Source of the DNA: Pseudocercospora fijiensis CIRAD86
Taxonomy: Eukaryota; Ascomycota; Dothideomycetes; Mycosphaerellales; Mycosphaerellaceae
Direction of reading: 5' to 3'
Assembly: GCF_000340215.1 (NCBI RefSeq)
Contig: NW_006921547.1
Location: 227,886-291,885 of the forward strand
DNA: 64,000 bases
The translations under genes were made by a program, and so were the position numbers. Each line of letters begins with the position of its first letter. Position 1 is the first letter of the stretch. The notes under the pieces were generated by a model. That model saw only the letters and a list, made by a program, of their open reading frames with translations. It was not told where the DNA came from and searched no databases. Shown in pieces: positions 48,277 to 59,900 of the stretch.

Positions 48277-48572
48277 TGTATAGTAGTAGTGTAGGCTAAA
48301 CTGTGTTCTGTTCGTTGTATACTGTCTAAACTAGTAACTATCCTAGGTATATATATATTTAGTCCTTCCTATTGTCGAGTATCCTTACTATTATCGGCTA
48401 CTCCGACAATAGTATCGGTATATCCGATAGTTCTAGAAGCGCCGTATTACGCCTCGTAATCTTATTTCTTTATATATAAAGGCTGTATATATATAAAGAA
48501 GGACATAAGGACAAAGTAGCCTAAAATTGTTGTTTACTCGCTTTGAGGCTAACAAAGCTTATTTCTAAGACA
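48277..48572 (-). repeat. 3' LTR of the Copia element, about 296 bp
   Basis: On the minus strand it starts TGTCTTAGAAATAAGC directly after a G-run (the polypurine tract, 48573-48578) and ends CTACTACTATACA. A TATA-rich block with TATATATAAAG lies in the middle. Its partner would lie beyond the window because the element is split, so the ends rest on the TG...CA boundary, the adjoining purine tract and the interrupted neighbour frame. Confidence 0.65.
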
Positions 48573-51522
48573 CCCCCGTAAGCGGTAGATAGCCGATAAA
48601 CAATCCTATTATATAGAATCGTAGGTTTTGTCGTACTTCGAGGGAATGAAGTATTGTTTAGTAGATTTTTGGTTTCCCTAGATTTCCCCGGACTAACTAG
48701 GCTTAATCCGGTAATTTTCCGCAAAGTCTCTTCCGACGTTACCTCGTCGTTTTATAGAGAGTCTTTTTCGACCGTTAGTTTAATACTATTAGATAGTCGT
48801 ATAACACCCTAAGTATATAGATCTAGGAAGTTTTATATGTAGAATCGAATAGTATACTCGGTTTTGTTCTAGGGTTAGGAGTTCTCTAGTAAATAGAACA
48901 TAAGTATACGTACTCTTCTATAGAGTATATTACGTATATCTTTTTATTTTCTAGGGCAGTTTCGATTCTAGACGGTTGCTTAAGTCCTTATAGGCCTAAT
49001 AAATCCTTTAGTCTAGTAAATATAGGTGCCGATAGTGCCTTAGTTAGTAGATCGGCGATTTGATCTTTTATATTTATATATACTAGAGATATTACTTTGT
49101 TTTTAAGTAGTTCTCTTATATAATGATATCGTATATCAATATGTTTTGTCCTAGAGTGATGCTCTGGATTTTGTGCTAGTGCTATAGCACTTTGGCTATC
49201 GGTAGCTATAGTGTTTCCTTCTAGATTTACATCTAAGGATACTATTAAATTAGATAGGAATTGGTATTCCCGAGTAGCTTCCGTTAGAGCTATATATTCA
49301 GCCTCGCAACTACTAAGCGCTACGGTCTTTTGGAGCTTACTAACCTAAGATACCGGTGCCTTATCGCCTAGCGTAAAGATATACGCCGTAGTTAATTTTC
49401 GGTTATCTAAATTGCCCCTATAATCAGAGTCGCAGTAACCTTTAAGAAGCGGCGGACGATTAGCCCGATAAACAAGGCTATTCTAATTAGCATTAAGATA
49501 TTTCCAAATCCTATCTAGGGCTCTAAAATGAGTCCTATCCGGATTAGACATATATCTTGCTACTTGCCCTACCGCGAAAGATAGGTCGGGTCTCGTTTGT
49601 ATAGCTAAGTATATAAGAGACCCTACTTGTTTTTAATACTTAGATAGGTCCTCTATAGACGCTTTAGCCGTAGACTGTTTTAGGATTACTCCTTGCTCCG
49701 TAGGAGTAGCTACGCTAGCGCTAGTTTCTTTATTAAACCTCTTTAGTATCTTTTTAATATATGCCTTTTAGGAGAGTTCTACTACCCTATTAGGCCTATC
49801 CCTAGATACTTCTATACCTAGATAGTATCGTATAGGACCTAGATCGGTAACTTCTACCGTCTTAGAGAGATATTCTCGTATAGAGTCGATATCGTTTTTA
49901 TTCGTGGCACGTAATTCGGATATTAGTTTCCTTATTTATAAAGGCAGCCTCGTCTTTAGGTATCGGTTTAAAACCTATAGTAGCTAGTAGGCTACTTAGC
50001 TTCTTAAACCATTGCCTAGGAGACTGTTTTAATCCGTATAATGCCTTATTTAGACGGCATACCTTATTCGTATTGTCCGTATAGCCTATAGGCTGTTCGA
50101 CGTATATTTCCTTGTCTATTTCGGTATTGAGGAACGCGGATTTTATATCCCACTGTTCTATTTCCCAATTAAAATAAGCCGCTAAGTAGAATAACGATCG
50201 CCAAGTTTCGGGCCTTGCCGTTTGGCTAAAGGTTTAATCGTAATCAATCCCTTTTACTTGATTATACCCTTTTACTACCTATCGGGATTTATGTTTTACT
50301 ACCTCGCCTTTCTCGTTTAATTTTGATTTATAAACGAAGCGTCCTTTTAGCGCTTTTCGGTCCGGCGGTAGTTCTACTAGTTCCTAGGTGTTTTGAGCTT
50401 ATAGATCGGTTATTTCTTTAAGTATAGACTCTTTCTACTTCTCGGAATTAGGACTATTAATAGCATCTTTATACGTATCCGGATCGGTAATATTATCGTC
50501 CGCTAAGTACGCTATTTCGTCGTTGTTTCTATATCCTTCGTATAGATCAAACATATCCCGTATTCGGGTATTAGCCTCGTCCTTAGCTAGTCTAGGCCTT
50601 TTATATTTAGGCTCTTCTTGTCTACTAGTAGTAGATTCCGGGGCGTCTAGAGACTGTTTCTTAGGTAGAGTAACTTCTAAGCTCTCTAATTCTTCTAGTA
50701 TATTATCGCTAGGCCCCGGCAGTATATTACTATCGTTTTGAGTAGTAATATCTCTAATAGTATTAAGTTCTATAGTCGGTATATCTTGTAGTGTATCCGT
50801 ACTAATAGATTCTTTAGTAGTATAAGCAGTACTACTATAGAATACTCTATCGAGTATCTTAACGTTTCGAGACCAAACTACGCGCCTAGCTTCTAAGTCG
50901 TATAGTTTGTATTGTTTAGTACTAAAACCGATTAGTATAGCTCTTCGTACTCTAGATTCTAGCTTTTTCGGCGTCTTATTCGTATAGTAAGCAATAGAAC
51001 CGAACGTTCTTATATTACTTAGGTCGGGCTTCTCCTTATATTTTAGCTCGTAAGGCGTTTTAAAACCGAGGGCACTATGCGGTGTCCTAATATAGACATA
51101 TTCCGCGGTTTCTAAAGCGAATTGCTAAAATCTTTTGCTTAGTCCGGATTGAATTAGTAACGCCCGTACTCTATATAGTAGAGTTCGATTAGGTCTTTCG
51201 ATTAGGCCGTTTTATTCCGGAGTATAAGGAGCCGACAGTTCGTGTCTAATACCGGAGTTCTTTAAGAATTCGGTCGTAGGTTTATTAACGAATTCCGTAC
51301 CGTTATCGGTTTTAAATCTTTTAAGGCTCGGGCGTTGTATATTTTTACTAAACTCGTTTTCGGAGTGTAGTTTATAATGTTTAATAGTAGAGAGTACTTC
51401 GGTTTTAAAGCGCAAAGTATACGTAGTAATAAAACGACTATAACTATCTAGAAAAGATATAAAGTAACGAAAGCCGTTGTTAGGATACGCTCTATAGAGC
51501 GGAGACGGACACGATTCTAGTA
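48573..51522 (-). pseudogene. pol: Ty1/Copia pol: integrase to RNase H, 5' part missing
   Basis: Minus strand. It starts within the integrase core at 51522, where the next element cuts it. The integrase reads NGFRYFISFLDSYSRF, KTDNGTEF (51.3 kb) and GLIERPNRT (51.2 kb), so the catalytic Asp and Glu are present. A Pro/Ser/Thr/Glu linker follows. RT runs from about 50.35 kb (ALKGRFVYKSKLN, WEIEQWDIKSAFLN, ALYGLKQSPR). The catalytic YVDD box is missing: after FINKETN the frame goes directly to IRITCHE and a stop near 49.9 kb. RNase H follows (TRPDLSFAVGQVARY; SSCEAEYIALTEA; ALAQNPEHHSRTKHIDIRYH near 49.15 kb). Stops are far fewer than in neighbouring elements, and TpG is common at 49.08-49.26 kb. 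Confidence 0.92.
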
Positions 51523-51648
51523 TGCAAAGATAATTGATTGTTGGTTAGTTACTAGCCTAGGAAACTATATATATCAATCGTTATAATCTGCGGTAGGATC
51601 GACAGTATCCGAAGTAGGATCGGCCGCACTAATGTCTAAACCGTAACA
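51523..51648 (-). repeat. 3' LTR of the minus-strand chromovirus, 126 bp
   Basis: Read on the minus strand it starts TGTTACGGTTTAGACATTAG immediately after a purine tract and ends CTTTGCA exactly where the Copia integrase frame resumes. The TG...CA ends, tract and interrupted host frame agree. It is very short for an LTR, like the 107-bp LTR of the other chromovirus. Confidence 0.75.
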
Positions 51649-51671
51649 ACCTCCCCCCTAAAAGGAAAGAC
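51649..51671 (-). other. Polypurine tract of the minus-strand chromovirus
   Basis: On the minus strand, AGGGGGGAGGT adjoins the LTR start, with a pyrimidine-containing CTTTCCTTTT just upstream. It is the expected primer site for plus-strand DNA synthesis. Confidence 0.65.
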
Positions 51672-51899
51672 TTGTACGCCCTCGTACATGATGCGCCGCC
51701 TAATACTTCTTAGTACCGTCTCCTATTGTTCGTATTGTGCCTATGTTTATGCTAATAGGTGCCTTCTATACTATGTCCTGTTAATAGAACTACGTACTAT
51801 GCTAATACTTATGCACTATATCCTGTTAATCGTATTACGGGCTGTGCCAATGCTTATACTAATAGGTGCTTTCTACACTGTTGCTCGCTTATGCTAACG
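51672..51899 (-). repeat. Element 3' untranslated region with short direct repeats
   Basis: Three imperfect copies of TATGCTAATAGGTGCCTTCT (plus-strand reading) lie near 51749, 51855 and 51886, and CTGTTAAT recurs with its neighbours. TpG and CpA are common here, unlike the flanks, so RIP has been mild. No coding frame is supported. Confidence 0.5.
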
Positions 51900-54800
51900 G
51901 GTGCTTCTTGCCGCGCTTAGGGGTAGAAGGCGAACCATCGTCGGCCTAGGCGTTAAGAGCATCGCGCTTGCGCTTGCGCTTCGATTCCGGGGTCTCCGTA
52001 GAGGGCTCTAGCGGAGCGACGGTCGGTGCAACAGTAGCCTTCTTACGGAGGACGTGCAGATCCATCTCCTTAGTAATGCTATTATACGGGCCTATAACCT
52101 TAGCTATATGCGCCGCCGTCTTATAGGTAGTGTCTAGCGCCGCGTTAGGCATTATCTTCTTAGTAAGCTTATCAAAATCGATTAAGCCGTCGCTATAGCG
52201 GGCGTCTAGGCCTAAAGCGTATTTGCCGAGGTATTAATCGGTTACCTCCTATAGGCCGTTAATCTCCGCTTCGATAGCATCACTAATGCTACCGCCGAGA
52301 ATTGCTAGCGAATCGGCCGGAACTAAGGCGGCGATAGGCAGGTTACCGGTAGTATCGCGGAGAAAATCATCCGCGAGGAGCGCTATATTTTGCTTGCCGG
52401 TCTAAAGCGCGACCTGTGCTGCTACGCGATTCTAAGCGGCTATTACTAGCATCGCATCTCTGCTGTCCTTTATCTGCGTTATAAGGTCGTCGTATTGCTT
52501 AGCCTGCCGATATGCGAGAAGTGCGTTTTAGTTAAGGGCGCGGTTAGTAAGCATCGTCTAATTAACTACTAGTTACAGGCGACCGCCGGCGCTACTTAGG
52601 GCATACGGTAGCAGGGTCGGTAGTAGCGGCAATTTGAGGTCTATCTGCTTAATCGAGCTAGGGAATATAGTAGCATTATCGGCGTCGTTACTCGTTTTGC
52701 GCGGCGGAGGCGGTAGCGGCGGTATACTATAGTTGTTATCTATACGAGGTCGCGTATAGCCTAGCTTGTCGGAATCTAGCTATTTGTTAACGCGACCGCC
52801 TCGCGACCCGTTGTTTTAGTTTCGCGATAGTAGTAGGGCGGCCTAGGCTAGAATCTTACTAAAGGTAACGGCGTTCGTAGTATCGCCCTCGTCCGGCTTG
52901 TAATCGTTATTAGGAACGAGGTAGGAGGATACCGGATCCTACGTCTCGTCGACGTTGTACTAACGAGCGCTCTCGTTACGATCCGCGAGCGAATTAACTA
53001 CGTCTTCCTTCGTAGTCGCCGGTACGAAGGCGTTAGGGACCGGTCGCTTGTTTATCGTCTTTTTTAGCTAGTTCTTTACGATTCCCGTAGGAACCGTAAA
53101 GCCCGCAGGCGGGTTAGCTACAATCTTGTCTATATAGGCCTTAAATAGCTTACTTACATAGTCCTTATCTCTAAAGGACGGCTAGATAATAGCGTTCTAA
53201 TCGATAGCGATCTTCTTATCGAGGGTGAGTATAGGAATCTTCTTCTATTTAGCCTTAGCGTAGCTTATATACTCGCGATATCCTACTAGGACCTAAGGAT
53301 AGCTATACGATTTGTAGGTAACTGTATCGTCGTGTATCTTATTCGGCTCGACGAGGTCGGCGGTGTAGCCCTCTTCTCGTAGAGAATAGACGCCGTAGAC
53401 GTATACGTAGCGCTAACAATAATCTTCGACGTCCTAGGTAACGGCTAGTTCGCCTAACTAACGGCGTTGCGGCAACGGCAGTCCTTACGCGTTGAATGTA
53501 GTAGACTAGTAACGCTAGAGCTACTTAGCGCTAATTAGGCTAGCCACTTTTATACGTATTAGTATATAGACGCATCGGTCGCTTATTTGCGCGTTTTCCG
53601 GCGGGAATCGGAGCGTTATCAATCGACCTATAATAGGGTTAAATAGGAACTAATAGGCTAGAGCGTTAGTGAGATCGGCCTCGCTGCCCTTTTCCTAAGC
53701 TATTCTAGCGCTTACCTCGCGGTCGGCTCCTCGAACGCAGTAAGTAATATCCGAATTGTCGGAGGCGCGAGTGTATAGGGCAGGTCGTCCGTTGCCTATA
53801 ATTGCGACGATATAATCGAAGGGAAGCGTTACTTCTACTTAATTATAGGCTAAAATTAGGGGAAGCGCTAGCAAGTTCTAGAAGTTCCGTACGAATTAGC
53901 GGACGGCGAGGCCGATTACGCGATAACGGACAGCCGGCGGTTACGCGAAGAAGCGATAGTCCGTAGGAGGCTAGTCGTCGATATCCTTTAGCGCGTAGCG
54001 TAAGTATACGTACTAGAATGTAACTAACCGAGGAAAGATTCCTCTAAATGCGGTGTCTAACGTTAAGAAGTCGAGCAGGCGGCCGTCCGTATTAAGGGCT
54101 CTACGCGTACATATACGAATAAGGGTACGTTCTACGGCGGGATCGGTATAGTTAGGGGTGTCGTGCTCGTTCTCTAGGTGTTCCTACTCTTCGATAAGTT
54201 CCGGTACTCGAAAGATTAAGTAGTCTAGCTCTAAGCTACCGTTAGGGTAGCGGAAGGAGGTAACGGGATTGTCGTGCTCGCGCTCCTAAAGAGTAGCGTC
54301 TAGGTCGTGCACTAGTCGGGCGGTATAGTAATACAGTTTAGCTAGGATCTGTGTCCGATTGTCGTAATGCGATAGTTTTAGATAGAGCGGGTAGAGCTTT
54401 AAGCGCGCCTAAATATACTCGACTTGCTAATCGTAGGGCTTGTTTAGGCGGAACACCTCTAGTAAGGCACCTTCTTCGTTAAGTCTAAATATAGCTCGAA
54501 AGATCTGCTGCGCTCTATCGTAGTAACGGTCGCCGTAGAATTCCTTATCGCCCTTAATTCCGGTAGACCGAATCCTAGCTACTAAGGCGTCGCACTCCTC
54601 CGACTCCTTTAGCTACCGATTGTAGGCGGCTTCTAGCGCCTCTAATTGTCCGACGAAGCCGCGTACTCTTAACTCTTCGAGTGTATACTAGTACTAAGTA
54701 AATTCGGCGTCGCGCCGGAATTAGTATACCTAGGGTCGAGGACCGGGCGGTAGTAAGGCGAATAGGATAATTCTAGCGTAGTCGGCTACGGCGCTCGGTA

Positions 54801-56840
54801 GTAGTCTCGACCGCGACGGTCGGAGCACCGTTATTAGCTAAGTACTCGGTCGTAGGGATGCTAGTCGTAGGGATGCCGGTCGTAGGCGAGAACGCGAGGG
54901 TACTAGCGGAAGCTATACTAGTAATAACTGTAAGGTTTGCGATTGTATCGATAGCGCTAGAGGCTAAGCCTACGGTACAGATAATACTAAAGGTAGTGAA
55001 GCTAGTCGCTATAGTAGCGATAGCAGCTATAAGGGTCGCGACGGTAAAGTAGGTTATCGCGGCTATAGAGTAGATAGTCTAGGCAACTTCGATAGCAACT
55101 GCGGCGAACGCGGAGGTAAACTTGATTGTCCTAAGGTTAATAAGATCGCTAGCGACGCCCGTATACGCTCTACCTACGGGCCGTTGTCCGGTAAACGCTC
55201 CCGTCCTAACGGTCGACGTACCTCTCGAAGAGCCTTATCGAGCGTCTTACGTACGTCTTCGTATCTGTCTTCTAGGGCCTTTAGTACGCCTAGTCCTGTC
55301 TTGCTAGTAGGACTATATTAATCGGAACGCAAGTAATAAGCGTTACCCTCGGCGTAGTCCCGTAGGTACGTATAGTTAGGCCGATAGCGCTAAACGTACT
55401 CTCCCTCGACCGTACCGGCAGCGTCGTCGCTCTTAGGTACGAAGTCCTACGCGTTAAGGTATAGATTCTCGGCCTAGGCGACGTTACCTTATAGGATAGC
55501 GTCGATCTTCTAGAAGATTTAATAGCTACGAAGGGACGGAATCTCCTACTAGGCGTTGTCGAATAGGTAGGCGGCTAGTATTACGCTCTAATTGCGCTTA
55601 GTCGTAAGCGATTCGATAGCGCTTTTCTAACTTGCTTTTGCAAAGGCGTAGGTCGGGTTCGCCGCCGTAACGACTATAGGCGCGTAGGTCCGTAAGTAGT
55701 CGAAGCTCGTATCGCGTAGGAGCTTAAGCGCTAGGTTAGGGAGGATTAATTTTGCGTTAGCGAACAGGCGTCGCTATGCCGTATTAAACTGCCTAACAAT
55801 AAGGCCTGTATTATGCGATCCTAGCTCGTTTAGATAGGCTGCGAGATAGTCCTCTATCTCTATCCGGTTAGCGTCGTTCGCTACGCCTAGATTCTCGTAG
55901 TCCGCCTTATTTCCCTCTCGATCGTCCTCTAAGTTAGCAGTGTCCCGCTGCGCTTTATTCTCCTCCTAATTACTACCTAGCTCGCCCTTATCGGCGTCGT
56001 TTCCGCTGCCCTTTTCTCTAGCATTTTCCCGATCGCCGCTCCGCTCGTTACTATCGGCCCTATTCTCCCTAGCATCCTAACTAACATCTTCCTAACCGGC
56101 GTCGAGTTCGCTATCCTCGGGGTCTTCTGTAACCTCTAGGGTGCGGCTAGTAATAAACAGGCTCTCGCTAGGGGCGACGCGGCGCTTAGCCTCGCGGTCG
56201 GCGAGTATCTAGCCGTAGTATTCTACGCCTCTATTAGTAATATAATAGTGTGCGCCGTTACGGAGAAAGACGTAGCCGTCTGTAACGAGTGCCTCGGTAG
56301 CTAGGAAAACGGAGTAGGTCGGCTAAGCAAAGGCCTTAGCTACCGCCGAGTAGAGAGCAACGAGCCGTAGGTCGCCTAATAAGAGACAGGCTAAGATCTA
56401 CCTACGGGCTTCGGCGGTTTCCTAGGGCATTTCCTTCTTCCGGCGCAGCTCCTAAGGGGGATCTTAGCCTTTTTCGTAGTAATAGTAGCCTTCCTTACCT
56501 TCCTCCGTTACCGCGAACAATCCGTTTCCTATATCCGCTAAAAACCTATTAGCGCGCATCTCATTCGCTCTAAAGCTAACTATCTAAGTCGGTAGGCTAA
56601 ATTTCTTTACGATATATGCCTTAATATTATCTACCGTAAACTTCGCGTTATCCCTAAAAGAAACACCTACCGCGAGGACCTATCGCTCTTATATCTACTA
56701 TAGCGGGTCGCCTATAGCCGGATCTATAGTAGGCGCTTCTAATACTATGCTCGCTAATCTACCTAAGACGTCTAGGGATTGCTGCGAGCTAATAAGGGAT
56801 ATATTCTAATCGAAGACTCGGGATAAGATAGAAAAAGTAA
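51900..56840 (-). pseudogene. Very long ORF of the minus-strand chromovirus, unknown function
   Basis: Roughly 1,640 codons stay coding-like between the end of pol and the 3' LTR, with TAG or TAA at former Gln and Trp positions. N-terminal part (56.8-56.2 kb): a globular region with MRANRFLADIGNGLFAV and VTDGYVFLRNGAHYYITN, the latter resembling a winged-helix fold by its pattern only. Then an Asp/Glu/Asn/Arg-rich acidic linker (56.1-55.9 kb), a helical region, a less certain low-complexity stretch (55.2-54.8 kb), and a second helical part from 54.7 kb (LEALEAAYNR; FYGDRYYDRAQQIF). A Pro-rich PPLPPPPRK lies near 52.7 kb. The C-terminus keeps an open 68-codon run (51946-52152) with a nuclear-signal-like KRKRKR near 51.97 kb and ends TPKRGKKH. 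I see no signal peptide or membrane anchor, so a classical envelope is unlikely. The family is not recognised. Confidence 0.6.
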
Positions 56841-56940
56841 TACTAATAGATCGGATAGAATATTAAACGTCGTTAACTCGGGTCGGTTGCCGACTACGAG
56901 GACGCTTAGGGTCCGAGATAACGCGATAAGGATAGGGTAT

Positions 56941-59900
56941 TTGCTAAGGCAACTACGTTACGACTCTATAGGAGCCGTAATACCGCGCTAGCGCTCGGAC
57001 CGACGCGGCTACGCTTCGTCTAAAAAAGGCTAACGATAGCGCGTTTTTTTAACTACTCTTCTTACGCTCTTCTACGGCGGTTGCTCGTCTTCTAGGTGCG
57101 CCTACTCGAAGGCCTCGACTAATTCCCGCGCGGCATCGAGATTACCGACATCGTACTAGGCGTTGTAGCTATCGCTATAGCCGAGCTATTTAACTAAAAA
57201 CTAACGGACTAGCTTGCTACGGCGAACGACTGTACGTCTATCGAGCACCCTCTCTACCTCGTAGGAGTCTCCTTCGTTATAATCGCTAAGTGCTTCTCCT
57301 ACCGCTACCGGCGGTAGTTCGTAATTAGCCTTTCGTCCGAAGGGATCTAGCTCCGACGGGGCCTTCTTAAGATGCGCGATAGAGATTACTAGATAGATTT
57401 TTATAATCGGCGGCAGCTCGAGACGGTATACGAGCCGACCGACACGCTCGAGTACCTTAAATAGACCTTCGCGACGATAGCCGAACTTCCGTAATTGCCC
57501 TAGAACCTTGTAGCCCGAATAACCGAGCCTAACGGAGAGCTTAAGTATAACCTTGTCGCCCGGACGTAGTATTAATAGCTTGTGCTTAGCATTATATCGT
57601 TCCTTTATCTTTATCGCTCCCTACGCTATCGCATCCTAGGCTTCCTTCTAGATCCTACCTCGGGCCGCTACTAATTCGTTAGGATAATTATCTAAGTGCG
57701 TAATCGAGTCTAGGTTCGTACGCTTCCCTATTACGATTTCGTTAGGCGACTATCCGGTTATAGCGCTACGGGAATTGTTTAACGTAGCCTAGAGAGAGGC
57801 GATACACTACGTCTAATCTCCGCCTAGGTATTCGGAGAGCTAGTATCGAAGTGCGGTTTTAACCGTCTAATTCGTTCTTTCCGATTGCCTATCGGTTTAG
57901 GGGTAGTACGCTATAGAAGTTAGTAGCTTAGAACGCAATCGATCGAAGACACCCTTTATAAAGCCTAAGAGCTAACGCGGATCTCGATTAGCGATTATTA
58001 CTATAGGGAAGCTTATATCTATAAGGCAGAGGTAGTCGATATACGCTACGCCCTACCGCGCTGCCTCCTAATCTTTACGACCTACGACTATCGCTACCTT
58101 TTTAGAGAATTTGTACGTAGATATAAGGATAGCATCTATACTACTAGGACTAACTAGCAGCGCCGTTACTAGATCTACCGTAGCGGTATAGAAAACGCCT
58201 CTAGTCGGCGGGATAGGCTGCAATTCGCTATATAGCGCATAACGCTGCGTTTAGATTAAGAGGCACTGCTAGCAATAGTCGATATACTTGCGGAGTTTCC
58301 TGCTTATACCCTAGATGTAAAAAGACGCTTAAAGCTGGTCGTAGTAGCGATAGAACCCTTAATAGTGCCTATCGTCGTACGCTTACGCAAACACGTCTTT
58401 AACTATAGACTATAGGATATACAAACGCTCGCGACCTGCCGTAGATTCGCGGTAGTAGAGCAGGTCGTCGCGCTTAAAGAACTTAATCCCTAAGGGGTTG
58501 TTAAACTCGTCCCCGGCGAACGGGTCCTTGCCTTTGTCGTATAGAACTAGGTCTTTCGTAACGGTAGGGATATCTACTCTATCGAGATACAAGCGCTCGA
58601 GCGCGTTACGCGCCCGCGCGCGGCGTACTAGGCGCTATACTATCGACTAGTAGTCGTCGTGCTCGTACGCTAGCGAAAGCTTGTACTTAAATGCCGGATC
58701 TATCTCTACTAGGATTATATAGAACGCCCCTAGACTAGATAAACCGCCGTACCTATAGTACGCAAAGGGATCTAGATTTTCCGCCTCCGGATCTTTCTTA
58801 GGGGTTTCGAGGTCGCTAAGAAGGCGACTAAGAGCGTCTAGAACTAGGTAGATACGGCCTAGGCGATATACTATGCTAATACGAAACTGAGATAGGTATA
58901 GGGATGCCCGCACTAGCTTAAGGTTCTATTTGCCCGTATCGGTCGTCGTAGTTAGCGAAACCGAGTTAGTAAGGCCTACTACGGCGTAGTAATCCGTAAA
59001 GATTGTAGTAGGATGCGCTAAAGCGTGCATTAAATAGCCGATTTTTCTTACTATCTAGACAATCCCGGAGTATTCTAGCTTAGTTAGCTAGTACCTCTTC
59101 TCCGCGTTACTCAATCCTCGGCTAAGAAATAGAATCGGCTAGATACGGTGGCGAGGAAACAGTTACGCCTTGCCGTGTTCGTCGAAGAGCGGCTCCGGAT
59201 CGCCTTTAACGTAGTAGACTACTACGCTATGCCCGAACTCCCTCGAGGAGTCGATATTAGCGTAAAGTCGTCTAGAGTGGTCGAAATAATAGAGAAACTT
59301 AGGCGATCTAAACATAGATTGGAGGTAATTGAATGCCTTAACCAATTCTAGGCGATGCTCTAGATTTTCCCCTAACGGAGTCGTCGCGACATGCCGTCGT
59401 CTCCCGTTGCCTATTAGTAGCGCTCCCTTAAGCAATCTAGTCTTCTCGGCCTATAAAGGCGCGGCTATCTACGCGTAATAGGGTATATGCTAACGGAGCC
59501 AGTTAGTCAAGCTAAGGTAGTACTCTAACTTTTAGACGGACTCTAGGAACTAGAGCGAGGTAATCGCGGCGATTTTCTTATCGCTCGTCGCGAGACCTAG
59601 CCTACTAACGTATTAGCCTAGCAATGTCGCCGACGGGAAACCGAGAAACGTCTTCTTCGGACTAATGCTAATAGAGACAGCGTCTAGGAGGCGAAAAACC
59701 TCCTCTAAATAGCGTAGGTACTCCTCTAGCGTCCGCGAGAACACTACGATATTATCGATATATACTCGAGTAAAACCCCGACAGTCGCGTAGGATGCGAT
59801 CTAGCTTCCGCTAAACGAATTGCACGCTATTCGAGTAGCCTATAATAGCTACGTTGAACTGCTCCTGTCTACGGTAGGTATTAATCGCTAGTTTGTAGCG

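Noticed and set aside
48521..48724. Minus-strand frame of 67 codons
   Set aside because: It straddles the Copia polypurine tract and LTR start, so it is not an independent gene.
54858..55307. Two plus-strand frames of 61-64 codons rich in Val, Ala and Leu
   Set aside because: Antisense to the long minus-strand ORF. The hydrophobic look is compositional, not evidence for membrane proteins.
51900..56840. Retroviral-type envelope gene
   Set aside because: Position fits, but there is no signal peptide, no furin-like site and no C-terminal membrane anchor; the C-terminus is basic and nuclear-signal-like.
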